Assembly (NCBI RefSeq): GCF_001045555.1
Contig: NZ_LFBU01000001.1
Coordinates: 310,001 to 374,000 of the forward strand
Direction: 5' to 3'
Source of the DNA: Marinobacter subterrani
GTDB lineage: Bacteria > Pseudomonadota > Gammaproteobacteria > Pseudomonadales > Oleiphilaceae
DNA length: 64,000 nucleotides
Part shown: positions 41,618 to 49,885 of the stretch, piece after piece
Numbering within the stretch: the stretch's first letter is position 1
How the letters are laid out: each line of letters opens with the position of its first letter
Notes under the pieces: generated by a model
The model's database searches: none
What the model was told of the DNA's origin: nothing
Seen by the model: the letters and a program-made list of their open reading frames with translations, nothing else
Translations under genes and position numbers: made by a program

Positions 41618-42725
41618 TCACTCTCAGCTGTTTGCGAACCCACCGGTAGGTGTTCTCCGGGCGGAAACTCATCAGGAGTTCAGATTCTCCGCCCGGGGCG
41701 CCGGCCACAAAGTACTCCACCTCGGCGCTTTGCCAGTCCGCTGACTGCACCTGAACATCCTGGGGTCGGGTGCTTATGGCTTCCAGTTCGGCTATGGATG
41801 TACTCCCGCCAATCTGGCGTACAGCCACACTCTTGATGCCGGTATCGCTGGCCGGGTAGCTGGCAACATCCTCATTCAGGTAATAGCCGTTGGCGATCTC
41901 TGTGCTGATGGCCTCAAGCTCCCGTGTCAGGTATGTCTGGGCATCTTCGGCAGTAATGTCTTCCAGGGTGCGGACGGAATTGGCGATTCGTTCCTTTTTT
42001 GCGATCAAATCTTCCCGGTACTCAATGTCAGGGTCTCGCGCGTCAGGGTCGTCTGGCCGCGCCGGCGCGTTGTCGATCTCAGTCTGTGTGGGCGGGTCCT
42101 GGCAAAGCTCGTCGTCTTCGGGGTAAAAGCAGATGGACGCCAGGAGCTGGTTCGCCGGGGAGGGAACGGGTGAGGTCGCCGTGAACTCGGATTCGCTGAC
42201 CGTAAAATCGATGGGGCTGTTGAGTGCCGGCAACGCAGCATTCAACTGCCGGATTACCCGGCCCCGGATATCGATGCCGTCGCCCTCCGCGACATTCTCG
42301 GTCCAGTTCAGCAGCATCAGGAAGCGGGTCAGGTTCATCACGGCGGCGCTTTCCAGCACCTGCTGCTCCGTATAGGTGTGCGTTGACAGACCCAGGTCAT
42401 CCACCGTTGGTATTTGCAGTGCGCTACGCGTACTTTCGAAAAATTCGAGCAGCGTCACGTAGTGTTGAGCCGGTACTCCGCTGACCAGCGTAAGGTCGCC
42501 GACCCGGAATGTCAGCGTCTCACCGGGGTAATACCTGAACTCGCCGGACTGATTGGTGTTGCCGGTCTGGCTGGCGGTCTGATAGGCAAGGCCGTTGAAG
42601 CCATTGAAGTGAAGCTGGCCGGTACTGGTGCCGCTGCCGGAGCTGCTCTTGTCACCCAGGCAGCCGGTGAATGCAAGTGCGCTCAGAAGTGCGAGTGACA
42701 ATCGGATGCGGTGAGCGGATTTCAT
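41607..42725 (-). CDS. lipoprotein of unknown function
   Basis: The 372-residue protein starts with a lipoprotein signal peptide (LALLSALAFTGC; Cys22). A Ser/Gly linker follows, then a region with YYPGETLTFRVGDLTL, which resembles extracellular beta-domains that adopt an Ig-like fold, and a helical middle (LSTHTYTEQQVLESAAVMN). I do not recognise the full-length family. It is acidic in the PDDPDARDPDIEYRED stretch. The gene is convergent with the HD-GYP gene. Confidence 0.7.
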   Translation of the reverse strand: MKSAHRIRLSLALLSALAFTGCLGDKSSSGSGTSTGQLHFNGFNGLAYQTASQTGNTNQSGEFRYYPGETLTFRVGDLTLVSGVPAQHYVTLLEFFESTRSALQIPTVDDLGLSTHTYTEQQVLESAAVMNLTRFLMLLNWTENVAEGDGIDIRGRVIRQLNAALPALNSPIDFTVSESEFTATSPVPSPANQLLASICFYPEDDELCQDPPTQTEIDNAPARPDDPDARDPDIEYREDLIAKKERIANSVRTLEDITAEDAQTYLTRELEAISTEIANGYYLNEDVASYPASDTGIKSVAVRQIGGSTSIAELEAISTRPQDVQVQSADWQSAEVEYFVAGAPGGESELLMSFRPENTYRWVRKQLRVIIR

Positions 42726-42986
42726 GATGTGTCGTACATTCCCTTCAATTAAGCCCGCCCGTCGTCACGGTGCTTCAGGCCTTTTGTAAATTGTTGTAAC
42801 CGCATTATAGAAGTGGGGGGCGCCTGATATCGGGATTCCTGTCGCAGTTTCCGGCTTTGATGCCTGGACAGATACAGGCCGGTAATGGGCTTGAAATCAG
42901 TGGCTTTGTCACAATAAATAGCAATCTAAATTGTGGCGGGCGGCCCCGGCTGTTTCCCGCCGTTCATTACTGGACCAGGATCGTTT

Positions 42987-43946
42987 ATGACCAACGCACT
43001 GGAAATTGAGAGCCTCAGTAAAAAATACGGGGACGGCTTCGAGGCGCTCAAGGGGATCAACCTCAATGTTGCCGAGGGAGATTTCTTTGCCTTGCTCGGG
43101 CCCAACGGGGCCGGCAAATCAACCACCCTTGGCATTGTTTGCTCCCTGGTGAACAAGACCGCCGGCAAGGTTCGGGTGTTTGGCTATGATATCGATACCC
43201 ATCTGTCCGATGCCAAGCTGAATCTTGGCGTCGTGCCCCAGGAGTTCAATTTCAACCAGTTCGAGAAGGTGTTCGATATTGTTACCACCCAGGCCGGCTA
43301 CTACGGAATTCCGTTGAAGCAGGCGTCGGTGTCTGCCGAAAAGTACCTGAAAAAGCTTGGTCTCTGGGATAAACGTAATACGCCTGCCCGGATGCTGTCC
43401 GGGGGCATGAAGCGGCGATTGATGATTGCCCGTGCCCTGGTCCACGAACCAAAGCTGCTGATCCTGGATGAGCCCACCGCCGGCGTCGATATCGAGCTTC
43501 GCCGGTCAATGTGGACGTTTCTCGAGGAAATGAACCGCCAGGGCACAACGATCATTCTGACCACCCATTACCTTGAGGAGGCGGAAGCGCTTTGCCGTAA
43601 CATTGCCATCATCGACCACGGCAAGATCCTCAAAAACACCAGTAAAAAGGCGCTGCTGCAGCAACTTAGCCTGGAAACCTTTGTACTGGATACCGAGCAG
43701 CCGCTGGCAGAACCACCGGAATTGGCCGAATTCCATACCCGCCTGGACGGGGAAGGGGCGCTGGAGGTTGAGGTCCAGAAAGGCCAGGGCCTGAACCAGG
43801 TGTTTGTGCAACTGGATCAGTTGGGCATCAAGGTGGTCAGCATGAGGACCAAGGCAAACCGGCTGGAGGAGCTGTTTATCCGGATGGTAGAGGATAATGC
43901 GGTCGACGCTGCCAAGGCGGTCAAGACGGTGGAGGGTGCGGCATGA
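42987..43946 (+). CDS. ABC exporter ATP-binding protein (YadG-like)
   Basis: The 319-residue ATPase has Walker A GPNGAGKSTTL, signature LSGGMKRRLMIARA, and Walker B LLILDEPTAGVDIELR. The layout and the C-terminal 90 residues match the YadG/ABC-2 subgroup. The ATG at 42987 has AGGA upstream; an earlier start at 42933 lacks one. Its stop overlaps the start of the permease gene (ATGA), so the two are translated together. It drives export of an unknown substrate. Confidence 0.92.
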   Translation: MTNALEIESLSKKYGDGFEALKGINLNVAEGDFFALLGPNGAGKSTTLGIVCSLVNKTAGKVRVFGYDIDTHLSDAKLNLGVVPQEFNFNQFEKVFDIVTTQAGYYGIPLKQASVSAEKYLKKLGLWDKRNTPARMLSGGMKRRLMIARALVHEPKLLILDEPTAGVDIELRRSMWTFLEEMNRQGTTIILTTHYLEEAEALCRNIAIIDHGKILKNTSKKALLQQLSLETFVLDTEQPLAEPPELAEFHTRLDGEGALEVEVQKGQGLNQVFVQLDQLGIKVVSMRTKANRLEELFIRMVEDNAVDAAKAVKTVEGAA

Positions 43947-44716
43947 AGTCACAGGCACTGCTCACCGCGTTCCAAACCATAGTGGTCCGGGAGATTCGCC
44001 GCTTTACCCGGATCTGGCCCCAGACACTGTTGCCGCCGGCTGTCACCATGACACTCTATTTCATCATTTTCGGCAACCTGATCGGCTCCCGTATTGGTCA
44101 GATGGGCGGCTTTGATTATATGTCGTTTATCGTGCCCGGGCTGATCATGATGGCGGTCATCACGAGTTCCTATGCCAACGTGGTGTCGTCGTTCTTTTCA
44201 ATGAAATTCCAGCGCAGTATCGAGGAGCTGCTGGTGTCTCCGGTACCGAACTGGGTCATCCTGGGGGGTTATGTGGTTGGAGGCATGGCCCGGGGGCTGG
44301 GGATCGGCCTTATTGTCACCCTGGTGTCCATGGCATTTACGGATCTCACTATCCATAACCTTCCGATGATGGTGCTGACCGTGTTCCTGACCTCCGCCCT
44401 GTTCGCGCTGGGCGGATTCATCAACGCCATGCTCGCCACCAAGTTTGATGACATTTCTATCGTGCCGACATTTGTGCTGACGCCGCTGACCTACCTCGGG
44501 GGCGTGTTCTACAGTATCGACCTGTTGCCGGATTTCTGGCAGGGCGTTTCCATGATCAACCCCATTCTGTATATGGTAAACGGCTTCCGCTATGGCATTC
44601 TGGGGGTGTCGGACGTCAATCCGTTCATTTCACTGGGCATGATTCTGTTTTTCATCACCGTGCTGGCAGTCGTCGCTTTGAAGCTGCTGGACCGGGGCAA
44701 AGGCATTCGCCACTGA
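43943..44716 (+). CDS. ABC-2 type permease (YadH-like)
   Basis: The 257-residue membrane protein has six hydrophobic segments in the ABC-2 layout, with FGNLIGSRIGQMGGFDYMSF after the first helix and ISIVPTFVLTPLTYLGGVFY near the fifth. This is the YadH pattern. It forms the membrane part of the exporter with the preceding ATPase. Confidence 0.92.
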   Translation: MKSQALLTAFQTIVVREIRRFTRIWPQTLLPPAVTMTLYFIIFGNLIGSRIGQMGGFDYMSFIVPGLIMMAVITSSYANVVSSFFSMKFQRSIEELLVSPVPNWVILGGYVVGGMARGLGIGLIVTLVSMAFTDLTIHNLPMMVLTVFLTSALFALGGFINAMLATKFDDISIVPTFVLTPLTYLGGVFYSIDLLPDFWQGVSMINPILYMVNGFRYGILGVSDVNPFISLGMILFFITVLAVVALKLLDRGKGIRH

Positions 44717-44730
44717 TTTCAGGAACACCT

Positions 44731-45549
44731 ATGGCACTTCTTGATGCACCACTCGGCAAAACGAGTGATTACCCGGACCGCTATGATCCGGATCTGCTGT
44801 TCCCGGTGGCAAGAGGGGAAAACCGTCGCCGGCTGGGTCTGAACGATGGTCGCTGGCCGTGGTTCGGGGCGGACCTGTGGCAGGCCTGGGAAATTTCCTG
44901 GCTGCGGCCGGGTGGAATCCCGGAAGTCGCCTGGGCAGAGTTCGTCTTTCCAGCTGCATCGCCGTCGATCATCGAGTCGAAGTCACTGAAGCTTTACCTC
45001 AACTCCCTGAATCAGACCGTGTACTCCAGCGCGGAGCAGGTGGCGGAGGTGATCACTCAGGACCTTTCAAGTGCCTGCGGTGCGGCGGTTCAGGTCAAAA
45101 TGATGAGTGTCGATGAATCGGGCGACGCCATCGGTCGCCCCGGTGGATTCACATTGATCGATGATGAGCCAGTCAGCGACGTGGTTTATGACTATGCGCC
45201 GGAGTCTCTCAGCTCAGGCGGCGAGGACGTCACCGAGCACCTTTGCTCGCACCTGCTGAAAAGCAATTGCCCGGTGACCGGCCAGCCGGACTGGGCGACG
45301 TTGTTGATCAGTTATACCGGGCCGAAGATGGATCGGGCCGGATTGCTGCGGTATGTGGTGAGCTTCCGCCAGAAACAGGACTTCCATGAACACTGTGTGG
45401 AAACCGTGTTCACCGATCTGATGAACCGCTGCATGCCGGAATCGCTGACGGTGTGTGCCCGCTATACCCGCCGGGGCGGGCTGGACATCAACCCCTGGCG
45501 AAGCACGGAAACCGGCCAGGATGCCGGCCCCAGGCTGGTTCGTCAGTAG
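44731..45549 (+). CDS. queF: NADPH-dependent 7-cyano-7-deazaguanine reductase
   Basis: The 272-residue QueF reduces preQ0 (7-cyano-7-deazaguanine) to preQ1 with NADPH, a step of queuosine synthesis for tRNA. It has the long bimodular form: N-terminal SDYPDRYDPDLLFPVARGEN, EFVFPAASPSIIESKSLKLY with the substrate glutamate and the QueF motif, and the active-site cysteine in LLKSNCPVTGQPDW. The tgt and queA genes at 60-62 kb in this window act later in the same pathway. No preQ1 riboswitch is visible upstream; the gene starts 14 bases after the ABC permease, so it may be transcribed with it. Confidence 0.95.
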   Translation: MALLDAPLGKTSDYPDRYDPDLLFPVARGENRRRLGLNDGRWPWFGADLWQAWEISWLRPGGIPEVAWAEFVFPAASPSIIESKSLKLYLNSLNQTVYSSAEQVAEVITQDLSSACGAAVQVKMMSVDESGDAIGRPGGFTLIDDEPVSDVVYDYAPESLSSGGEDVTEHLCSHLLKSNCPVTGQPDWATLLISYTGPKMDRAGLLRYVVSFRQKQDFHEHCVETVFTDLMNRCMPESLTVCARYTRRGGLDINPWRSTETGQDAGPRLVRQ

Positions 45550-45581
45550 GCGGGGAGAGGTGTGAGGCGTGAAATTGCGTC

Positions 45582-47021
45582 TCAGGAAACGTCTTCTTCC
45601 CGACGAAGGCGGTCGGCGGCATCTTCCAGGGCAGTGAGGATGGACTGGCGCTCCTTCTCGGTGATCTTGTCCGAATCGAGGTACATGGCAAAGCCACTGT
45701 GTTCATGCTCCATGAAACTGCGGTTCGGCCCCATGTCCCGCCGGAAATCCACCACCTCGTATATCGGCACCGGCTTGCCGAACCCTTTTACGGTGATCTC
45801 GCCCTTGTCCCGGCACATGATCTTGTCTTTGATCAGGGAGAAGGTCTCGTAGGACACCAGAATCTCACCGGGCTCCGCCAGCGATTCAAGGCGGCTGGCC
45901 AGATTCACTTCCTTGCCGATAATGGTGTAGTCCATGCGGTTCTCAGCTCCGAAATTGCCCACTGTTGTGTAGCCGGTGCTGATGCCCATACGGATTTCCA
46001 GTGGGGTCTTGATGCCCTGGCTCCGCCATTTCTGGCGCATGATCTTCATATGCTTGCGCATGTCGATGGCCATGGAAACGCAGGCCAGGGCGTCTTCCCG
46101 TTGTCCACGGCTGGTGGGATCGCCGAAAAACACCATGATGGAATCACCCACGAACTTATCGATGGTGCCGCCGTACTTGAGAGCCACTTCCGACATTTCA
46201 TTGAAGTAGTGATTCAATAATTCGGTCAGAGCCTCCGGTTCCATTTCTTCGGAGAGTTCAGTGAACCCCTTGATGTCGGAGAAGAACACCGCCAGTTTCT
46301 TGCGCTGTGTTTCCAGGCGCACGTCCCGCTCGCCGGTAAATATGGACTGCCATACCTGGGGCGAAAGGTACTTGGACAGTTTGTGGGAGAGAGCGATGGA
46401 TTGCTCTCGCTGGTTCTGGATCTGGGTCTTGGCCAGCATCAGTGCCCGGGCCTGCTGGTGTGAATAGTAGGCGGTAACACAGATATACAGGCCGGTGGAA
46501 AGCACCGAAACAATCATGGTGAGCAGGGGTGCATGCGGGCCGTCTGCCGGACCAAGTATGGCCACGGCTATGGCAATCGCTCCAATCATGAAACCGGTGC
46601 CGAGCAGCCACTGCCGAATGCCGCCGACAATCAGGCAACTGAACATCAGCATCAGGGCCACCGCCAGGGAGGGGATTACCACCAGGCCAATGCAGCCGAT
46701 GAAGCCGCCGCCGATCACGCAGTCGACAATAAGCATTTTCTGCCGAATCCGGGTGGAGGTCCTGAGGAAGGTCTTGCGGGTCAGCGCATGGGCGATGTGG
46801 GGCCAGGACAGGGCGCCGGCCACCAGCCATAGCAGCGGGTGAGGAAAGGCCTCTTGAAGCACGCCGGTAACAATAATGGCGGCCGTGGAGGTGTATGCCA
46901 GGATCCGGCCGCTGTAATCCGGCATCGGAGGTATCGCAATGGGATTGCCGGGGATCTCAGCAACCATCGACTTGCCGGCGGAATTGCTGGCATTGCGCAG
47001 ATCGGCGGGTACGCTCATCAT
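45582..47021 (-). CDS. MASE2-domain adenylate cyclase
   Basis: The 479-residue protein has a five- to six-helix MASE2 membrane sensor domain (about residues 30-200) and a class III cyclase domain (about 230-430). The two metal-binding aspartates are in AVFFSDIKGFTELSE and FVGDSIMVFFGDP, and the base-recognition lysine and aspartate are in TIDKFVGDS and MDYTIIGKEVNLASRLE. This combination favours ATP as substrate, so the product is cAMP. The layout is that of P. aeruginosa CyaB. The ATG at 47021 starts directly after the stop of the DUF962 gene, so the two are in one operon. Confidence 0.92.
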   Translation of the reverse strand: MMSVPADLRNASNSAGKSMVAEIPGNPIAIPPMPDYSGRILAYTSTAAIIVTGVLQEAFPHPLLWLVAGALSWPHIAHALTRKTFLRTSTRIRQKMLIVDCVIGGGFIGCIGLVVIPSLAVALMLMFSCLIVGGIRQWLLGTGFMIGAIAIAVAILGPADGPHAPLLTMIVSVLSTGLYICVTAYYSHQQARALMLAKTQIQNQREQSIALSHKLSKYLSPQVWQSIFTGERDVRLETQRKKLAVFFSDIKGFTELSEEMEPEALTELLNHYFNEMSEVALKYGGTIDKFVGDSIMVFFGDPTSRGQREDALACVSMAIDMRKHMKIMRQKWRSQGIKTPLEIRMGISTGYTTVGNFGAENRMDYTIIGKEVNLASRLESLAEPGEILVSYETFSLIKDKIMCRDKGEITVKGFGKPVPIYEVVDFRRDMGPNRSFMEHEHSGFAMYLDSDKITEKERQSILTALEDAADRLRREEDVS

Positions 47022-47022
47022 C

Positions 47023-47334
47023 TCAGAAACGGATCCTGCCAATGAGCATGTCCCGGAACATGACCCAGTCTCCCATCAGGCTGTACAGTGGGTATTGGAA
47101 AGTTGCCGGGCGGTTTTTCTCAAACCTGAAATGGCCGACCCAGGCAAACCCGTAGCCGATGACAGGCAGGGACAACAGCCAGACCGGGTTACCCGATGTC
47201 AGGGCCCAGACGGCAACCAGAAGAACGAGAAGGCTGCCCAAAAAATGCAGGCGACGGCAGGTGGCATCGCTGTGTTCTTCAAGATAATACGGATAGAATT
47301 CAGTGAAATTGTTGAAGGCTCGCTGATTGCTCAT
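47023..47334 (-). CDS. DUF962/Mpo1-like membrane protein
   Basis: The 103-residue protein has the DUF962 pattern: FTEFYPYYLEEHSDATCRRLH with the conserved histidines, followed by two hydrophobic segments, GFAWVGHFRFEKNRPATFQY with another histidine, and PLYSLMGDWVMFRDML. In yeast Mpo1 this fold is an iron-dependent 2-hydroxy fatty acid dioxygenase. The bacterial role is not established. MSNQRAFNNF at 47334 is the natural start. The cyclase follows directly. Confidence 0.87.
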   Translation of the reverse strand: MSNQRAFNNFTEFYPYYLEEHSDATCRRLHFLGSLLVLLVAVWALTSGNPVWLLSLPVIGYGFAWVGHFRFEKNRPATFQYPLYSLMGDWVMFRDMLIGRIRF

Positions 47335-47489
47335 TGTGTTGCTTCTCACTTTCTCACGCCTGCGGCATTTATAGTTGTTGGTCAAGCCGACTACGACCAA
47401 AGGTTAACAGCATTACGTACAACCCACAATTCACAGCCGGCAATTGTTGCTGCGCACTTTTTAATACAGTCACCAGAAAGCGAGGCGAT

Positions 47490-48041
47490 ATGACCGCAGT
47501 CACCGATTTCCTGCTCAACCGATCCTCAGAGCCCAGGCTGGAGGCTCCGGCGCCAGACAGGGAAACCCTCGACCGGGCCTTTGCCTGTGCCGCCCGGGCC
47601 CCGGACCATGGCCTGTTAAGGCCCTGGCGCTATCTGGTCGTGGAGGGTGACGGGCTGGAGGCACTTGGAGGGCTGTTTGCTTCTGCCTGCGCTGACGACA
47701 CTGACGAACGGCAAACCGAAAAACTCCGGACAGCCCCTTTGCGCGCGCCCATGGTTATTGTGGGCATCGCTTCGCCGCGCCCCCACCCGAAAGTTCCGGA
47801 GGTGGAGCAGGTCATGTCGGCGGCCGCGGGCATGGGTTTTCTTGAACTGGCACTTCAGGATGCCGGTTATGGCGTTATGTGGCGAACCGGCTCAGTGGCC
47901 TACCACCCAGGCGTGCACGAGGGGCTGGGGCTGAGTGAGAACGAGCAGATTGTGGGCTTTCTCTATACCGGGAGTGTTTCGTCGGCCAAACCTCCGGTTC
48001 CCCGTCCCGGGGTCGAGGAGTTCGTTCGGCACTGGCCGTAA
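47490..48041 (+). CDS. nitroreductase-family protein (YdjA-like)
   Basis: The 183-residue flavoprotein has the compact YdjA layout: LNRSSEPRLEAPAPDRETL at the start, FACAARAPDHGLLRPWRYLV with the FMN-binding arginine region, and GMGFLELALQDAGYGVMWRTG, the cofactor loop. It probably reduces a nitro compound or quinone with NAD(P)H. The ATG at 47490 lacks a strong ribosome-binding site (GAGGCGAT), but gives the family's normal length. A GC-rich hairpin lies after the stop. Confidence 0.9.
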   Translation: MTAVTDFLLNRSSEPRLEAPAPDRETLDRAFACAARAPDHGLLRPWRYLVVEGDGLEALGGLFASACADDTDERQTEKLRTAPLRAPMVIVGIASPRPHPKVPEVEQVMSAAAGMGFLELALQDAGYGVMWRTGSVAYHPGVHEGLGLSENEQIVGFLYTGSVSSAKPPVPRPGVEEFVRHWP

Positions 48042-48058
48042 CGAGCAACTGTATGGCT

Positions 48059-48078
48059 CCCCCGGCGTCGGCCGGGGG
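48059..48078. other. GC-rich stem-loop after the nitroreductase gene
   Basis: CCCCCGGC and GCCGGGGG pair with a 4-base loop. No T run follows on the plus strand, so it may not stop RNA polymerase by itself. It separates the nitroreductase gene from the flagellar promoter. Confidence 0.5.
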
Positions 48079-48196
48079 AAACGGTTTGCCGCTTTCATGA
48101 GTTTTTTTTCCGACATACATTTCCAGTTTTCCAGCTTAGCCCTGCCAAGCCCGCCAATGCTGCCTGCGGGCAGTATTTATAGCGCCTTTCCAAATC

Positions 48197-48212
48197 TGGC
48201 ATTCACCTTGCT
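48197..48212 (+). promoter_or_regulatory. sigma-54 promoter of flgBCDE
   Basis: TGGCATTCACCTTGCT fits the -24/-12 consensus TGGCACG-N4-TTGCW, with GG and GC separated by 10 bases. The start would be near 48223, about 57 bases before flgB. In Pseudomonas the homologous operon uses RpoN and FleQ. Confidence 0.8.
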
Positions 48213-48279
48213 TTAACTCTCTCAAAGCGCACAGCCGGCAAAAACAGGTCGGTGCCAGGTGCAGTTTCCGGGAGGCAAC

Positions 48280-48678
48280 ATGGCAATCAGTTTCGATAAT
48301 GCACTGGGTATTCACCAGTACGCGGTGGAAGCACGGGTGAAGCGTGCCGAGGTTCTGGCGAATAACCTCGCAAACGCCGATACCCCGGGTTTCAAGGCCC
48401 GGGACGTGGATTTCCAGGCGATGATGCAGCGGGCCCATGAGTCTGTCAGCGGCTTCCAGATGGAAAAAACCGATGAGGCCCATATGGGTATCTCTCCGTC
48501 GGGCGAAGCGGGTGACCTGCTGTACCGGGTGCCGCATCAGCCCTCGGTAGACGGGAACACAGTGAATACCCAGGAGGAGCAGGCGCGCTTTATGCGCAAC
48601 GCCATGGACTTCCAGGCCAGTTTCCAGTTTCTGAGCAGTAAGTTCAGCGGCCTGACCAAAGCCATCAAAGGCGAATAA
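48280..48678 (+). CDS. flgB: flagellar basal-body rod protein FlgB
   Basis: FlgB (132 residues) builds the proximal rod of the flagellar basal body. The N-terminal rod motif is ALGIHQYAVEARVKRAEVLAN, followed by NNLANADTPGFKARDVDFQ. The C-terminal helix ends FQFLSSKFSGLTKAIKGE. GGAGG lies just upstream of ATG 48280, and the frame from 48259 only adds an unsupported leader. It is the first gene of a four-gene unit under a sigma-54 promoter. Confidence 0.96.
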   Translation: MAISFDNALGIHQYAVEARVKRAEVLANNLANADTPGFKARDVDFQAMMQRAHESVSGFQMEKTDEAHMGISPSGEAGDLLYRVPHQPSVDGNTVNTQEEQARFMRNAMDFQASFQFLSSKFSGLTKAIKGE

Positions 48679-48712
48679 GCCGCAGTCACAGGATTAGCGA
48701 GGGAGAATTTTC

Positions 48713-49162
48713 ATGTCACTTGGCAACATTTTTGATATCGCCGGCTCCGGCATGACGGCGCAATCACTGCGGCTGAATACCACGGCATCCAACATTGCCA
48801 ATGCCGAGACGGCCAGTTCCAGTACCGAGACAACCTACAGGGCCCGAAAGCCGGTGTTTGCTGCCATTCAGCAGTCTTTGCTGAACCCGGGCCAGAGTGG
48901 CTTCACGATGGGAGGTGAGCAGGAGCAGGGCGCCGGTGTCAGGGTTGAAGGCATCGTTGAGAGCCAGGCGGAACTGCAGATGCGTTACGAGCCGAATCAT
49001 CCGGCAGCCAATGAGGAGGGGTATGTCTACTACCCCAATGTAAACGTGGTGGAAGAGATGGCGGACATGATGTCGTCGTCCAGAAGCTTCCAGATGAATG
49101 TCGATGTCATGAACACAGCCAAGTCCATGATGCAGCGCGTTCTGACACTTGGTCAGCAGTAA
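48713..49162 (+). CDS. flgC: flagellar basal-body rod protein FlgC
   Basis: FlgC (149 residues) is a proximal rod subunit. The start MSLGNIFDIAGSGMTAQSLR and NTTASNIANAETASSS are the standard rod N-terminus, and the C-terminal block VNVVEEMADMMSSSRSFQMN is the conserved rod helix. It follows flgB by 34 bases. Confidence 0.96.
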   Translation: MSLGNIFDIAGSGMTAQSLRLNTTASNIANAETASSSTETTYRARKPVFAAIQQSLLNPGQSGFTMGGEQEQGAGVRVEGIVESQAELQMRYEPNHPAANEEGYVYYPNVNVVEEMADMMSSSRSFQMNVDVMNTAKSMMQRVLTLGQQ

Positions 49163-49180
49163 CAGGGTGAGGAGCACAAC

Positions 49181-49858
49181 ATGACTGCAGTAAACACAAC
49201 AGGTGCGTCGGATGTTCTGAGCCAGTATCAGCTGAAGAGTCAGGACGCCGGCAAGGGTTCCAGCGAGCTGGGCCGCGGCGAATTCATGGAGCTGATGCTG
49301 GCCCAACTGAAGAACCAGAACCCGCTGGAACCCCAGGACAACGGAGAGTTTATATCTCAGCTGGCGCAGTTCAGTTCCCTGGAGGAAATTCAGAATCTGT
49401 CCGGCACGGTGGAAGACGTGGCAGGGCAGTTCCGCTCAACCCAGGCGCTGCAGGCCTCAGCCATGGTGGGTAAAACGGTTCTTGCGCCCTCCCAGATCGG
49501 CATTCTGGGTGCTGAAGGCCAGGTGAGCGGTACCATCCAGGTTCCTGCCTCGACGGGTGGGCTGCGGCTGTCGGTTCAGGGCCAGAACGGCGAGCTGGTG
49601 CGCCAGATTGATATGGGTAGCAGCCAGGCCGGAGTGACCTCATTCAGTTGGGATGGCAAGGACGGCAACGGCAATCCCTTGCCGCCGGGGCCCTACCGCA
49701 TTGTGGCGGAAGCATCCTACCCCGATGGCCCGCAGCAGTTGTCGACCATGGTGAGTGCCAATGTTGACAGTGTCTCCCTGGGCCAGGGTGGCTCGATCAC
49801 TCTGAATCTTGCAGGTATGGGCTCCATCGCCCTGTCTGATGTGAAACAAATTAACTGA
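49181..49858 (+). CDS. flgD: flagellar hook assembly protein FlgD
   Basis: FlgD (225 residues) is the temporary cap needed to polymerise the hook. It has the N-terminal FMELMLAQLKNQNPLEPQDN motif, then the FSSLEEIQNL segment, and the C-terminal domain with FSWDGKDGNGNPLPPGPYRI, the FlgD Ig-like/TRIP pattern. The length is normal for the family. Confidence 0.95.
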   Translation: MTAVNTTGASDVLSQYQLKSQDAGKGSSELGRGEFMELMLAQLKNQNPLEPQDNGEFISQLAQFSSLEEIQNLSGTVEDVAGQFRSTQALQASAMVGKTVLAPSQIGILGAEGQVSGTIQVPASTGGLRLSVQGQNGELVRQIDMGSSQAGVTSFSWDGKDGNGNPLPPGPYRIVAEASYPDGPQQLSTMVSANVDSVSLGQGGSITLNLAGMGSIALSDVKQIN

Positions 49859-49885
49859 TACCGGTGAAACACCAGGGGGTAAACC

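Noticed and set aside
44600..44731. preQ1 riboswitch before queF
   Set aside because: Only 14 bases separate the ABC permease stop and the queF start, and no preQ1 aptamer signature is visible.
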